This document shows positions 27,501 through 34,627 of a stretch of 64,000 nucleotides of DNA, piece after piece. Source of the stretch: Paenibacillus sp. FSL H3-0469 (GTDB taxonomy: Bacteria > Bacillota > Bacilli > Paenibacillales > Paenibacillaceae); assembly GCF_038051945.1 (NCBI RefSeq), contig NZ_CP150302.1, forward strand, positions 1,426,001 through 1,490,000. Direction: 5' to 3'. The first letter of the stretch is position 1; each line of letters begins with the position of its first letter. The translations under genes and the position numbers were made by a program. Under the pieces are notes generated by a model. That model had not been told where the DNA came from. It did no database searches and saw only the letters and a program-made list of their open reading frames with translations.

Positions 27501-28228
27501 ATCGAAGAAGGATACAGCTGCATAGAATTCCCTTCTTCATCGAAACAAAACCAGTCGATATGGTTCAGCAGATCCCCGGTTCTGTCCTGCTCCGGCGCGG
27601 CCTTGCTCAGCGCGGCTGCATCCGGCTTGTTGAAATAGACGGATAAGCTGCTGCCCGCTTCCTGGAATCCGAGCAGCTCTGTGTGTCCCAGATACAATCT
27701 GTGGACAACTGTCGAATCCCCTCTGAACAGCCTGGCAGGTCTGCCGGCAGCTCCCCCAGCTAGCAGATGATCCTGATTGCTCCACTGGTCCTCCTGCGGA
27801 TCGAGACTTACCGCCCGGACAGGCTGCGCCATAATGACGGTCAAATCCTTGTCCGTCTCAAAAACCACCTCCGCCCCCTGCTCCGGCTGGGCGGATACCC
27901 GGGTTCCGGCCGGAACCGTGTTATAGCTGCCCGAATCCGGCTTCAGCCGGAAGAGCAGCGGAACTTTGGCAGCACGGGGCGGAGTAGGATGAATGCCGAT
28001 CAGATTCAGGAAGGAGGTGAAATTCTTCGCAGGCGCCTGATTCAGCCGGCTGATCACTTTGCCCATCATCCCGGTGAAGATATGGACCAGGGCATCTGCC
28101 TTCTTGTCTGCCTCAAGCTCCGGCACATCCGTCCATTCCCGGCTGCAATATTGGTAGATTAAGCGTCGTAGCTCGGGAACCAGCTGTTCCTGTTCCCGTT
28201 TATCAATAATAGGCATTTGGTTTGGCAT
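24575..28228 (-). CDS. large baseplate assembly protein, J-like (Afp11 type)
   Basis: 1,217 residues. The N-terminal part (FTGMMGKVISRLNQAPAKNF, FLNLIGIHPTPPRAAKVPLL) and the later block GPHTLKSWNRGVTAEDMEWL, HPLKGADGNKGWELGQNLY, VYAVIKNTPGVDYVSDV are typical of TIGR02243/gp47-like baseplate wedge proteins. It carries repeated beta-rich inserts with WEYWNGQEW, WEYWDGRRW and EQYWIRARL. The C-terminus has CPHCNTLE with a nearby isolated Cys, possibly a half zinc site. The start overlaps the gp25 stop by one base (TAATG), so the genes are coupled. Confidence 0.9.
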   Translation of the reverse strand: MPNQMPIIDKREQEQLVPELRRLIYQYCSREWTDVPELEADKKADALVHIFTGMMGKVISRLNQAPAKNFTSFLNLIGIHPTPPRAAKVPLLFRLKPDSGSYNTVPAGTRVSAQPEQGAEVVFETDKDLTVIMAQPVRAVSLDPQEDQWSNQDHLLAGGAAGRPARLFRGDSTVVHRLYLGHTELLGFQEAGSSLSVYFNKPDAAALSKAAPEQDRTGDLLNHIDWFCFDEEGNSMQLYPSSIAEAGEDEDALWRAVVRFDRLTGVHTKTLAGYEPSGALREWPGKWIFAELKKPITAGTRMPDIEDIRLELNVVSPQPLPPDVTVNNGNLLDMGKDYYPLGDKPRINDTFYIACKEAFSKPGARITLRVELSEPEISKLPDTPYVRLGWEYWNGQEWLAITGLEERTDEGGAAYGGAALRAVSSLTASGTLSFVCPGIQKLTLGGEEQYWVRARITGGNYGEDAKYEYQDEEVKLGEGSINVAKLKVTQATYAPPSIRKLSLAYSYTLEAHPQTVLKENNFSFADKSAACRNEGEYFKPFYPCTETEPTFYLGFDRDISDLPVSLFFPLTGEQLGRPVVAWEYWDGRRWLTLSVNDEIRGFTRREILQFAVPGDIARRPLFGTEQYWIRARLDEGRFEIVPQVNAILANAVWARNSNTVSAELLGSSNGEENQTVQLSKIPVLPGQLLKVWEATGQGIWIPWEEVNTFSVSGSDSRHYMLDRSTGMIMFGDGRSGMIPPMGIDNIVCDYKHGGGASGNVAAGSVSRIWDSYSWLDSVTNPVAADGGFDQEEAEQAELRGPHTLKSWNRGVTAEDMEWLVREAMPQIAKVKCLSAMNRELEFTPGRATLIVVPETDDPRPFPSQELRSEIEAYLCERISAPLNTAEPGIEVIGPDYVRTAVEATVVFTSLDQRKVAEGRIIDNLKQFFHPLKGADGNKGWELGQNLYVSEVYAVIKNTPGVDYVSDVIVKASVQCFTLKLEPLENGPYKPQAAYPKYSLVRSEDNALQFALAEPVDAGDEVKSLVLRGFKENGIIRLRYRSRKPVELIVLTIDGDMLECQTLDEEPLAESYPEGSDLEFDLTDDLTVRTYILSRLDSGAVTFVVKTAVFEEKDIVFLSRTDEYINTTPLKIRTLASGNIHLEEDELICGGLHLVNKPEEHPFPYLMDKRAGLLHDLTATTAACGLETIRREERRYLKGLSGIPDTVVRCPHCNTLEP

Positions 28229-28623
28229 TATTTCCCCACGCTTTCAAGGAAGAATGGATAGACCAGATTATATTTGCTGTTGCTGGCCCTGATCGAATAG
28301 TCAATGGACACCTCAAGCTCAGAGCGGTCTGAGCGCGGGGTGACCGTAATGTCGTCCACTTCAATGCGCGGCTCCCAGTTCTGCAAGGCTTCTTCAATGA
28401 AGCTTCGCAGCAAGGTTGCAGTGCTCATGGTATTGGGTGAGAACACCAGCTCGTTCAGTCTGCAGCCGAAATCCGGCCGCATGACCCGCTCGCCGCGGGC
28501 CGTTGACAGAATCAGAATAATGGATTCCCGGATGGAGTCTTCTCCACCGGAGGATCGGACGCTGCCCCGCTGGACAGCAAGCGGATACGTCCAGCCCCGT
28601 CCCAAAAAATCTACAACTTCCAT
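28228..28623 (-). CDS. GPW/gp25 family baseplate wedge protein
   Basis: 131 residues, the usual length for gp25. It has the conserved IRESIILILSTARGERVMRP followed by DFGCRLNELVF and a helix IEEALQNWEPRI. The gp25 fold starts sheath contraction by holding the first sheath strand at the baseplate. Corresponds to Afp9. Gene order (PAAR, gp25, J, J) matches other eCIS loci. Confidence 0.95.
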   Translation of the reverse strand: MEVVDFLGRGWTYPLAVQRGSVRSSGGEDSIRESIILILSTARGERVMRPDFGCRLNELVFSPNTMSTATLLRSFIEEALQNWEPRIEVDDITVTPRSDRSELEVSIDYSIRASNSKYNLVYPFFLESVGK

Positions 28624-28626
28624 CTC

Positions 28627-29031
28627 TCAGCCTCCTAGTAAGACCGTCCCCGCAGCAGACACTTTCCCTGCCGGAAGGTCGGCCGGATCATTGCATGTCA
28701 CCGCCGGATCCCCGTTTCTGGCAGCCTTTTTCCCGTTGATGAATACCGTTGCGCTTCCGGCGCTGATGGTCCCCTTATTGGTCGGCGGCTTCTGAAACGG
28801 GCCTCCCTGCGGAACATGGGCCGGCGTATTCGTAGCCGTAGAATCCATAGTGGCGGCTGGCTGCCCCATAATCTTGACATTCGCGCTTAGCGCACCGTCC
28901 AGAATCCCCGTGAAGGGATGAGGCAGCGGGGTGGGAACCAGTCCCCCTCCGGCCGGAAGCATGACGATATGTGTATCGGTATTCAGAATCCGGTCCCCTT
29001 GCTTTGCTGCTGGCTGGCCCATAGAGGGCAC
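28627..29031 (-). CDS. PAAR-like spike tip protein
   Basis: 134 residues of Gly/Ala/Pro-rich short strands (GQPAAKQGDRI, PHPFTGILDG, MGQPAATMDSTATNTP, VFINGKKAARNGDPAVTC) that match the PAAR/DUF4150-like cone. His, Cys and Asp residues could hold the tip metal. It should cap the gpV spike encoded just upstream and pierce the target envelope. Comparable to Afp10. The GGGGT-type ribosome site is in the 7-base gap after the spike gene. Confidence 0.9.
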   Translation of the reverse strand: MPSMGQPAAKQGDRILNTDTHIVMLPAGGGLVPTPLPHPFTGILDGALSANVKIMGQPAATMDSTATNTPAHVPQGGPFQKPPTNKGTISAGSATVFINGKKAARNGDPAVTCNDPADLPAGKVSAAGTVLLGG

Positions 29032-29038
29032 CCCCTCT

Positions 29039-29758
29039 CTAATTAATGTTGACCACAGATCCTTTGATCGTCATACTGGCGGCGGCTTTGACCTCCATCC
29101 CGGCCGAAGCTTCGATAGTGGTGCCCGCCGATGATTTCATTGCAATGGATTTGGCGGACAGGGACAGCTTGCCTCCCGCCGAGATTTCAATATCTGCACC
29201 AGCGGATACCGATACCTTATTTGCCTTGCTGTCCAGAATGATCCGGTTCTTGCCTGATTTGTCGCTAATATGGATCTGCTCCGCGCCGCCCTTGTCATCC
29301 AGCTTGATTACGTGACCCTTGGCGGAGGTAAGCGTAATGCTTTCTTCCCCCTTGGTATCGGCGAACTGCAGAACATGCCCGCTGCGGGATTTGAACAGGC
29401 GGATATTATTCTTGCCGTCCTTGTTGGTCTCCGGCGGTATGTCTTTGCCATTCCACAAGGAGCCAATGATATACGGGCGGTTGACATCCCCGTTCTCAAA
29501 AGCTACCAGCACCTCATCCTCCACCTCCGGCAGGCAAAAAGCTCCCCGCTCCTTCCCGGCCATCCAGGACGCCATACGCGCCCAGTTGGATTCCGGCATT
29601 CCCATCAGCGGGATCTTCACCTTCACCCGTCCGGGGCCGGGCTTGTCCGCATGGTTCGCAGAGTCATTATTGATGACAATCCCCACCATTACGCCGAAGA
29701 TCCGTCCCTCATTCATGATGCTGTCCATAAAATTGCTAATTCCGGGTCCTTCACTCAT
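29039..29758 (-). CDS. gpV/VgrG-type spike protein
   Basis: 239 residues. An OB-fold of the gp5/VgrG type occupies residues 18-110 (GVMVGIVINN, GPGRVKVKIPLMG, WARMASWMAGKERGAFCLPE, DEVLVAFENGDVNRPYIIGSL). It is followed by repeats of a beta-helical needle (ITLTSAKGHVIKLDDKGG, ISAGGKLSLSAKSIAM, SAGTTIEASAGMEVKAAAS). It sits on the hub encoded upstream and carries the PAAR tip. Its start overlaps the hub gene by 4 bases. Confidence 0.93.
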   Translation of the reverse strand: MSEGPGISNFMDSIMNEGRIFGVMVGIVINNDSANHADKPGPGRVKVKIPLMGMPESNWARMASWMAGKERGAFCLPEVEDEVLVAFENGDVNRPYIIGSLWNGKDIPPETNKDGKNNIRLFKSRSGHVLQFADTKGEESITLTSAKGHVIKLDDKGGAEQIHISDKSGKNRIILDSKANKVSVSAGADIEISAGGKLSLSAKSIAMKSSAGTTIEASAGMEVKAAASMTIKGSVVNIN

Positions 29759-30798
29759 AGGCCAGTCCTCTTAACCTTGAACGTCGTGGTATAGCCCTTG
29801 CTGTCGATCTTGTGAACCGTGGCTACAATGTAATAAATTCCGCTGAAGCGCTCGCCCAGCCCCATCAGCTTCACCGTCTGTCCTGCCCGGAGCTTCGGGT
29901 TCCCCCAGCACATGCCTTCCCCGGCAATGAACTCGCGCAGGCGGCTGTTGTAAGCGGCGGCGGCCAGCACCTTGGCTTCGTTCATATCCAGCAGATTCTC
30001 GGCCATAATGACAATCGGTGATTCCCCGACCGCTGCTGTGCTGATGGTGAAGCCGCCTTCCTTCCCGCCCATTTTGGTCGTCTCTTCCCCGCTCTTAGCG
30101 ATAGCCTCAAGCTCCTTCTTCTCCTTCACATCCCAGCCCTTAAGCGTCACCTTACTCCCCCGGGTAAGGGCCCTCAGCTCCAGGTTCAGCCGTTCGAAAT
30201 CCTTCTTGAAGCTCATCTCCGGCAGCACCGGGGCCTTCACGGACCGCGACTTGACGAAATGCAGCTTCTTATCTGCCGCGAACAGCTCATAATCAAGCAG
30301 GGCTGCCCGCTCCAGCAGAAATTCATAGTTGCTCTGATTATTCTGGAAGAGGTAGGGATACACCGTTCCGGTATCCTCCACCACAGGGGTCAAACCATGC
30401 TCCTTGGCGATTTCCCCCGCAATATCACTATCCTTCTTCTTCAGAAAAGCTTTGCTCCTCGTCCCCATACGCAGCCTGTGCAGCAGATCATATCCGCGGA
30501 TATCCAGCACCGAGTGCTCCGCAAAGTTCAGATCCAGCGAGGTAATCTCCCCGCTGATCATCGGCTCCGGCTGATCGAGTCCAAGGGAGAGCTTCAGCTG
30601 GTCGCCCGGCTTCAGGCTCGTCAGATCTGTTCCCCGCCACATCCCGCTTCCGGCATTCACCATATTCATCTGGATGGAAAACACCGCCGGCAGATTAAGC
30701 TCATCCTCCAGCGTGACGCCTTCCACCGCCGCTGTCAGTTCAGCGGACAGCTTGCTGCCGTTTAGCTCAATTTTGTAATTTGCTACACTGGTGCCCAT
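29755..30798 (-). CDS. gpD/gp27-like baseplate hub protein
   Basis: 347 residues with the late control gene D pattern: LKPGDQLKLSLGLDQPEPMISGEIT, YDLLHRLRMGTRSKAFLKKKDSDIA, then ENLLDMNEAKVLAAAAYNSRLREF, LRAGQTVKLMGLGERFSGIYYI and a closing YTTTFKVKRT. It forms the trimeric hub between tube and spike, as Afp8 does in part. Here hub and spike are separate proteins, whereas VgrG and Afp8 fuse them. Confidence 0.92.
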   Translation of the reverse strand: MGTSVANYKIELNGSKLSAELTAAVEGVTLEDELNLPAVFSIQMNMVNAGSGMWRGTDLTSLKPGDQLKLSLGLDQPEPMISGEITSLDLNFAEHSVLDIRGYDLLHRLRMGTRSKAFLKKKDSDIAGEIAKEHGLTPVVEDTGTVYPYLFQNNQSNYEFLLERAALLDYELFAADKKLHFVKSRSVKAPVLPEMSFKKDFERLNLELRALTRGSKVTLKGWDVKEKKELEAIAKSGEETTKMGGKEGGFTISTAAVGESPIVIMAENLLDMNEAKVLAAAAYNSRLREFIAGEGMCWGNPKLRAGQTVKLMGLGERFSGIYYIVATVHKIDSKGYTTTFKVKRTGL

Positions 30799-30810
30799 GC
30801 AATCCCCGCC

Positions 30811-31422
30811 TTAATCCGGGATAACCAGAGTTCTCCCGATGTCATTTTTGCCAGGAAAGCCAACCGGATTGGCGATCCTGTTCAGCTCGGCAATTCTGCG
30901 CCAGGCCAGCGGCTCCTTCAGCGCCTCATTCGCAATGAGGTCGAGCCGGTCCCCGCTTTTGACCACCCACAGCTTCCGGCAGGCATTCAAGCCCTGGCTG
31001 TCCTCCACCGACTTATCCGGCTCATCTGTAATGAAGGTCACATCCAGCAGCGAGCGGACAGGCGTGCCGTTATCCATGAACATCGTGAACTTCTGCTCGA
31101 TCTTGCTCAGCAAGCCGCGGTAGGTGAAGCCGCCCCAGACGAACATGCACACCGGCGGTTTTTTCGTGCTTTTGCCGCTGACCTTGGGATCAAGCAGCGA
31201 CGTCAGCTGCCGGGTCTTCTTGCGGACATCCTTGCGCTGTTCATAGGTATCGTAGAACAAGGAGACCTTGAACTCCGGTGTCTCTGTGATCTGGAATTGC
31301 TTGTTGTTCTTCTCCCCGGTATATTTGCCTTCAAAAGAAACGGTGTACTCATTGGGGTTGAACATCACCTCAATGGCTCCGACGGGCATATCCAGAGGAA
31401 TGATCTTCGCTTTTTCCGCCAT
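30811..31422 (-). CDS. LysM-containing baseplate/tail protein (Afp7/XkdP type)
   Basis: 203 residues. The N-terminal part (IEVMFNPNEYTVSFEGKYTG, KVSLFYDTYEQRKDV, VCMFVWGGFTYRGLLSKI) is the phage-tail domain that usually precedes LysM in Afp7 and PBSX XkdP. The C-terminal LysM-like unit is LWVVKSGDRLDLIANEAL ... IGRTLVIPD. In the particle it holds the hub region together; LysM here need not bind peptidoglycan. The start overlaps the stop of the upstream gene (TAATG). Confidence 0.92.
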   Translation of the reverse strand: MAEKAKIIPLDMPVGAIEVMFNPNEYTVSFEGKYTGEKNNKQFQITETPEFKVSLFYDTYEQRKDVRKKTRQLTSLLDPKVSGKSTKKPPVCMFVWGGFTYRGLLSKIEQKFTMFMDNGTPVRSLLDVTFITDEPDKSVEDSQGLNACRKLWVVKSGDRLDLIANEALKEPLAWRRIAELNRIANPVGFPGKNDIGRTLVIPD

Positions 31423-32975
31423 TATCTTAGCCCCCTCCGATCCTTGCGTATAGCCATTCTCTTCTCCAGCACCTGATAGACGCGCTCAGCCAGCTGATCC
31501 AGCTCTGCTGCATTCATGACCGGCGGCGGAGCGGCCTTGGTGAAGGTCTGCGCCGGAGGCTGGGCCGCTTGTTTCTGCAGCACCCGCTCCAGCTGCTGCT
31601 GCATCGGCTCCGGCAGAGTCGCGCGCGGCGCTTCAGGCTTCCGCAGCACCAGGCGGCTATGACTGGCGGAAGGCTGGAGATCCGGTTCATAAGTCGGGCT
31701 ATCCGCCCTAAGCGGACTGCCCGGCCTTCTTCGCTGCGAAGCGGACGGAAGCTCTGTCCGGTCCGCAGCGTAGATCAGGCTGGCCTCCACCGGCGCCGCA
31801 GGCCCCGGCCCTCTTGGAGTAGCCCGTCCTGCGGCTGCGGCCATTTGAGCGGAAGCCGCCTGCCCGGCCAGGGCTGGTGCACCTGACGCAACCCCAAGCG
31901 GTTGAAGGATATGCGGCAGCGTAAGCTGTAATGACTTCATCGCCTGCCTCTGATGAACCGTACCAACGGCAGCGGGCAGCGGGCTCAGAAGCTCCTGCCT
32001 GCTCTCCAGCTGCTCAAGCGTTGCCGTAAGCTGCTCACCTAAGCCGAGCTGAAGACTGGAACTTACGCTTGTATGCGGAATCAGCAGACTACCGGGCTTG
32101 AAGCTTAGGTTAGGAGTCTTAAGCTGTGCTTCCACAGCGGTCCCGGCTGAGCCTGGGACGGTCTCCCGTTCATGCTTCAATGCCTGCGCGCGTACCGGAT
32201 GCCCTAGCTGCTGCCTCAAGCGCTGCTCTTCCGCTCCGGTATCCCATTCTTGCTTAACGCCATAGGTCCGCAGCAGCTGCATCACCTGCACCAGCTGCTG
32301 CTGGTGATGGACTGCATGTGCTTGTCTGCCAGTCATCCTGTCTCGCTGCCCTGGAAGGACAGAAGCAGCCGGCAGATCGCCTCTGTTCTGCCTGTCTCCC
32401 TGGCTTCTTTCACCTGTAGCGCCTGAAGGCAGCGGCTTCAGAACAGACAACCCGGACGGTGCAGAGACTTGCGCCGGTCTTGATCCGACAGGCTGAACAG
32501 CTACAGGTTCAGCCGGATGAAGTGCTGTATTTTGTATGCGATACTCCGTTGTTACCTGATGTTTATTGCTTCTATGCTGCCAGACTCTCTCTTGCAGCAC
32601 CTGTACCGAATTCAGTCGTCCGGCTGCTGAATGAAGCCCGCTCCGCAGATCCTCAGCTTGACCGGGAGAAGCAGATGGAGCGCTTAGTCCAGGCCTGATG
32701 CCGCTTTGAGTCACCAGCAGGATGCGGCTTGCCGGTCCCGGCTGTACCTTCTCTGGTACTGCCAGTCCATAGAATGACTGGTGGATATGATTGACCACCA
32801 GGTCCGTACGCTGCAATGTCTCCGGCTGCGCACCATATAACGGATTGTGCCGCAGGATCAGACTCTTCGGCTTGCTCCGCCAGCGGGTCAAGCCGTATTT
32901 TGCCAGAATCGATTGAATGAACCCGGTCTGCTTCTGATTCGCAGGAGCCGCCGTGCTCCGGATCCCCCGGCTCAT
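31422..32975 (-). CDS. eCIS protein of unknown function in the tape-measure position
   Basis: 517 residues, rich in Gln, Leu, Pro, Ala and Ser. No domain recognised. The N-terminus is basic (KYGLTRWRSKPKSLILRHN). A long middle section has Leu/Gln-rich helices, and the C-terminal 25 residues contain ELDQLAERVYQVLEKRMAIR, a helix with two basic clusters. Both ends are coupled by TAATG overlaps to tube 2 and LysM genes, so it is a true member of the operon. In PBSX-like tails the gene before the LysM protein is the tape measure, and no other tape-measure candidate exists here. The role is an inference from position. Confidence 0.7.
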   Translation of the reverse strand: MSRGIRSTAAPANQKQTGFIQSILAKYGLTRWRSKPKSLILRHNPLYGAQPETLQRTDLVVNHIHQSFYGLAVPEKVQPGPASRILLVTQSGIRPGLSAPSASPGQAEDLRSGLHSAAGRLNSVQVLQERVWQHRSNKHQVTTEYRIQNTALHPAEPVAVQPVGSRPAQVSAPSGLSVLKPLPSGATGERSQGDRQNRGDLPAASVLPGQRDRMTGRQAHAVHHQQQLVQVMQLLRTYGVKQEWDTGAEEQRLRQQLGHPVRAQALKHERETVPGSAGTAVEAQLKTPNLSFKPGSLLIPHTSVSSSLQLGLGEQLTATLEQLESRQELLSPLPAAVGTVHQRQAMKSLQLTLPHILQPLGVASGAPALAGQAASAQMAAAAGRATPRGPGPAAPVEASLIYAADRTELPSASQRRRPGSPLRADSPTYEPDLQPSASHSRLVLRKPEAPRATLPEPMQQQLERVLQKQAAQPPAQTFTKAAPPPVMNAAELDQLAERVYQVLEKRMAIRKDRRGLR

Positions 32976-33451
32976 TACCGGTACCTGTACAGCCCGTTAT
33001 GCGTCAGAACCAGGCTCTCGACGGCTACCGCGCTGCTGCTGGCGTTGAACGCAGGCCCTTCCCATTTGATGGGACAGGCTTCGATGAAGTTCCACCACAC
33101 CTTGGGGGTGCCGGAATGATCCAATAGACAGATGGATCCGCTGCGCCGTCTGACGACCCCGTTCACCACATTCTGATACCAATTCCACAGATACTCATCA
33201 TTCGTGACCCCGTTTTTCAGCGTCAGATCCGAGTACTTGGTCGGTCCCAGGAACACAAATTCCTTATGATTCTCACCACCGAAGGTTTTGCGCTCCACCT
33301 GTGTCTCCACGCTAAGACCTGAGACCTCAGAGAATCCGGCGACGGAGATCCCGTCAATTTCCACGATAAAGTTATAAGCAAGAAAGGGATCTTCCCGGTA
33401 CCCGGGGACCCAGCTTCTTTTGGCGCCGATATTTAGCATATTTGCCTTCAT
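32975..33451 (-). CDS. tail tube protein 2 (gp19-like)
   Basis: 158 residues with the gp19/Hcp-like tube pattern: YNFIVEIDGISVAGFSEVSGLS, YSDLTLKNGVTNDEYLWNWYQNV, VWWNFIEACPIKWEGPAF, VAVESLVLTHNGL. The N-terminal extension before YNF is longer than in tube 1. In eCIS, this second tube protein often forms the first ring on the hub (Afp5 type). GAGAGG lies 7 bases before the ATG. Confidence 0.93.
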   Translation of the reverse strand: MKANMLNIGAKRSWVPGYREDPFLAYNFIVEIDGISVAGFSEVSGLSVETQVERKTFGGENHKEFVFLGPTKYSDLTLKNGVTNDEYLWNWYQNVVNGVVRRRSGSICLLDHSGTPKVWWNFIEACPIKWEGPAFNASSSAVAVESLVLTHNGLYRYR

Positions 33452-33462
33452 GTTATCCTCTC

Positions 33463-33648
33463 CTAAGCCTCAAAGAAGTTCTTCTTCTCTTCCCCGCCAC
33501 TCAGCTTCTGGTTGATCCGGCTGACTTCACTGCACCAGCGATCCCGTTCAGCATGCTCCAGGTTCAGCACTGCCGTATAGTCCCAGTGCAGATAGTAGGT
33601 CAGAAAGGCTACCTCCTCGTAGAGGCGGTCAAGGGGGTAGCCGACTAT
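33463..33648 (-). CDS. DUF6760-like small eCIS protein with a possible ATA start
   Basis: 61 codons. The reading YPLDRLYEEVAFLTYYLHWD ... VLNLEHAERDRWCSEVSRI matches the small DUF6760-type protein often found between tube genes. The frame opens after a TGA and contains no ATG, GTG or TTG before the conserved region. The only codon in the usual start position, before VGYPLDRL, is ATA at 33648, overlapping the upstream stop codon (GAATAGTC). Either an ATA start is used or translation continues by coupling from the upstream gene. No other frame encodes anything better here. Confidence 0.65.
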   Translation of the reverse strand: MVGYPLDRLYEEVAFLTYYLHWDYTAVLNLEHAERDRWCSEVSRINQKLSGGEEKKNFFEA

Positions 33649-34013
33649 TCCCCCGGCGGTTCCAGTTCAAGCTCGAAGCGCTGCTCGCACTTGGGACACT
33701 GCGCATGAACCGCATTGCTGCCGTTCTGGTTAATCCGGTTGTACAGATCCTGCAGATAGGCAAAATCCGAGGTATACAATTCTTCGATGACTCTCGGCGT
33801 AATCATGCCCAGTCCACCTAGTGCGGTGACTACTCTGGAGAGCAGAATGACTGTCAGATACGCAGGGTTCTGCTGAACCCGGGAATCCCGGAGCGGTGTA
33901 ATCTCATCGGCTGCGGTAGCCAGACGCATGGTGCCTTGTTTATGCAGCGTGCCCGCTTCATCCACGTACCCCTTGGGCAAGGTGAAGCTGAATTCAGTTT
34001 GTAATAGTTCCAT
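33645..34013 (-). CDS. zinc-ribbon tail assembly protein
   Basis: About 122 residues from the ATG at 34013 (GAGG 6 bases upstream; a GTG at 34025 is an alternative). MELLQTEFSFTLPKGYVDEAG and GTMRLATAADEITPLRDSRVQQNPAYLTVILLSRVV resemble small proteins seen next to eCIS tube genes and may act as a tube or tail-assembly chaperone. The C-terminus has HAQCPKCEQRFELEL, one CxxC pair preceded by a His, a possible zinc-ribbon half-site. Located between tube 1 and the DUF6760-like gene. Confidence 0.75.
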   Translation of the reverse strand: MELLQTEFSFTLPKGYVDEAGTLHKQGTMRLATAADEITPLRDSRVQQNPAYLTVILLSRVVTALGGLGMITPRVIEELYTSDFAYLQDLYNRINQNGSNAVHAQCPKCEQRFELELEPPGE

Positions 34014-34160
34014 ATTCTCCCTCACTTCCTCATCAAAACCATCCTAATACCTTCGCTTCCTTCCGGCGTCCCCGGCCGTGAATATGATGTCCATACCGTC
34101 CAGCTTATGTTTTGGCGTATTGCATCACATCCACAGTGACGATGACGATAAGCGGGAAGG

Positions 34161-34604
34161 CTATTTCACTCTGCGAACCCCTTCATGCACCAGCTCCATC
34201 GACTCGACAGAGACCTCGTTGCCTTTAGCGCTAAGGGCGCTGACATCATACTTGATTGGCCAGGCTTCCAGGATATCCCACTGCGCCTTGTCATTGCCTT
34301 CTTCATCCACCAGGATGATGGACAAGCTCTTGCGGTTTTTCAGCGCGCCTTTGTCCTCAATCGACTTGCGCCAGTTGTAGAGCTCCAGGGAGTCGGTCAG
34401 TCCCTTTTTCAAGGTAATGTTCCCGAATTTGGTCAAGCCCGACAGCTTGCGCGCATGCGGGGCGTCGATACCCTCCCGGTAATCAACAGCCTCTGTGGAT
34501 GTATCCGGAATCGTTGCGTCCGCAAAGGCTGCGGTCTGAATGCCGTCAATTACAACGCGGAAACGGTAATTGCGGTAGGGGTCCAATCTTTTGCCGGTTG
34601 CCAT
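34161..34604 (-). CDS. tail tube protein 1 (gp19-like)
   Basis: 147 residues of the gp19 tube family: YRNYRFRVVIDGIQTAAFADA, KFGNITLKKGLTDSLELYNW, SIILVDEEGNDKAQWDILEAWPIKYD, VSVESMELVHEGVRRV. It follows the sheath gene by 24 bases with a GAGGAG site. Likely the main inner-tube subunit (Afp1 type). The 135 bases after its stop hold no convincing gene. Confidence 0.94.
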   Translation of the reverse strand: MATGKRLDPYRNYRFRVVIDGIQTAAFADATIPDTSTEAVDYREGIDAPHARKLSGLTKFGNITLKKGLTDSLELYNWRKSIEDKGALKNRKSLSIILVDEEGNDKAQWDILEAWPIKYDVSALSAKGNEVSVESMELVHEGVRRVK

Positions 34605-34627
34605 AGCATAAATCTCCTCTCAGTCTC

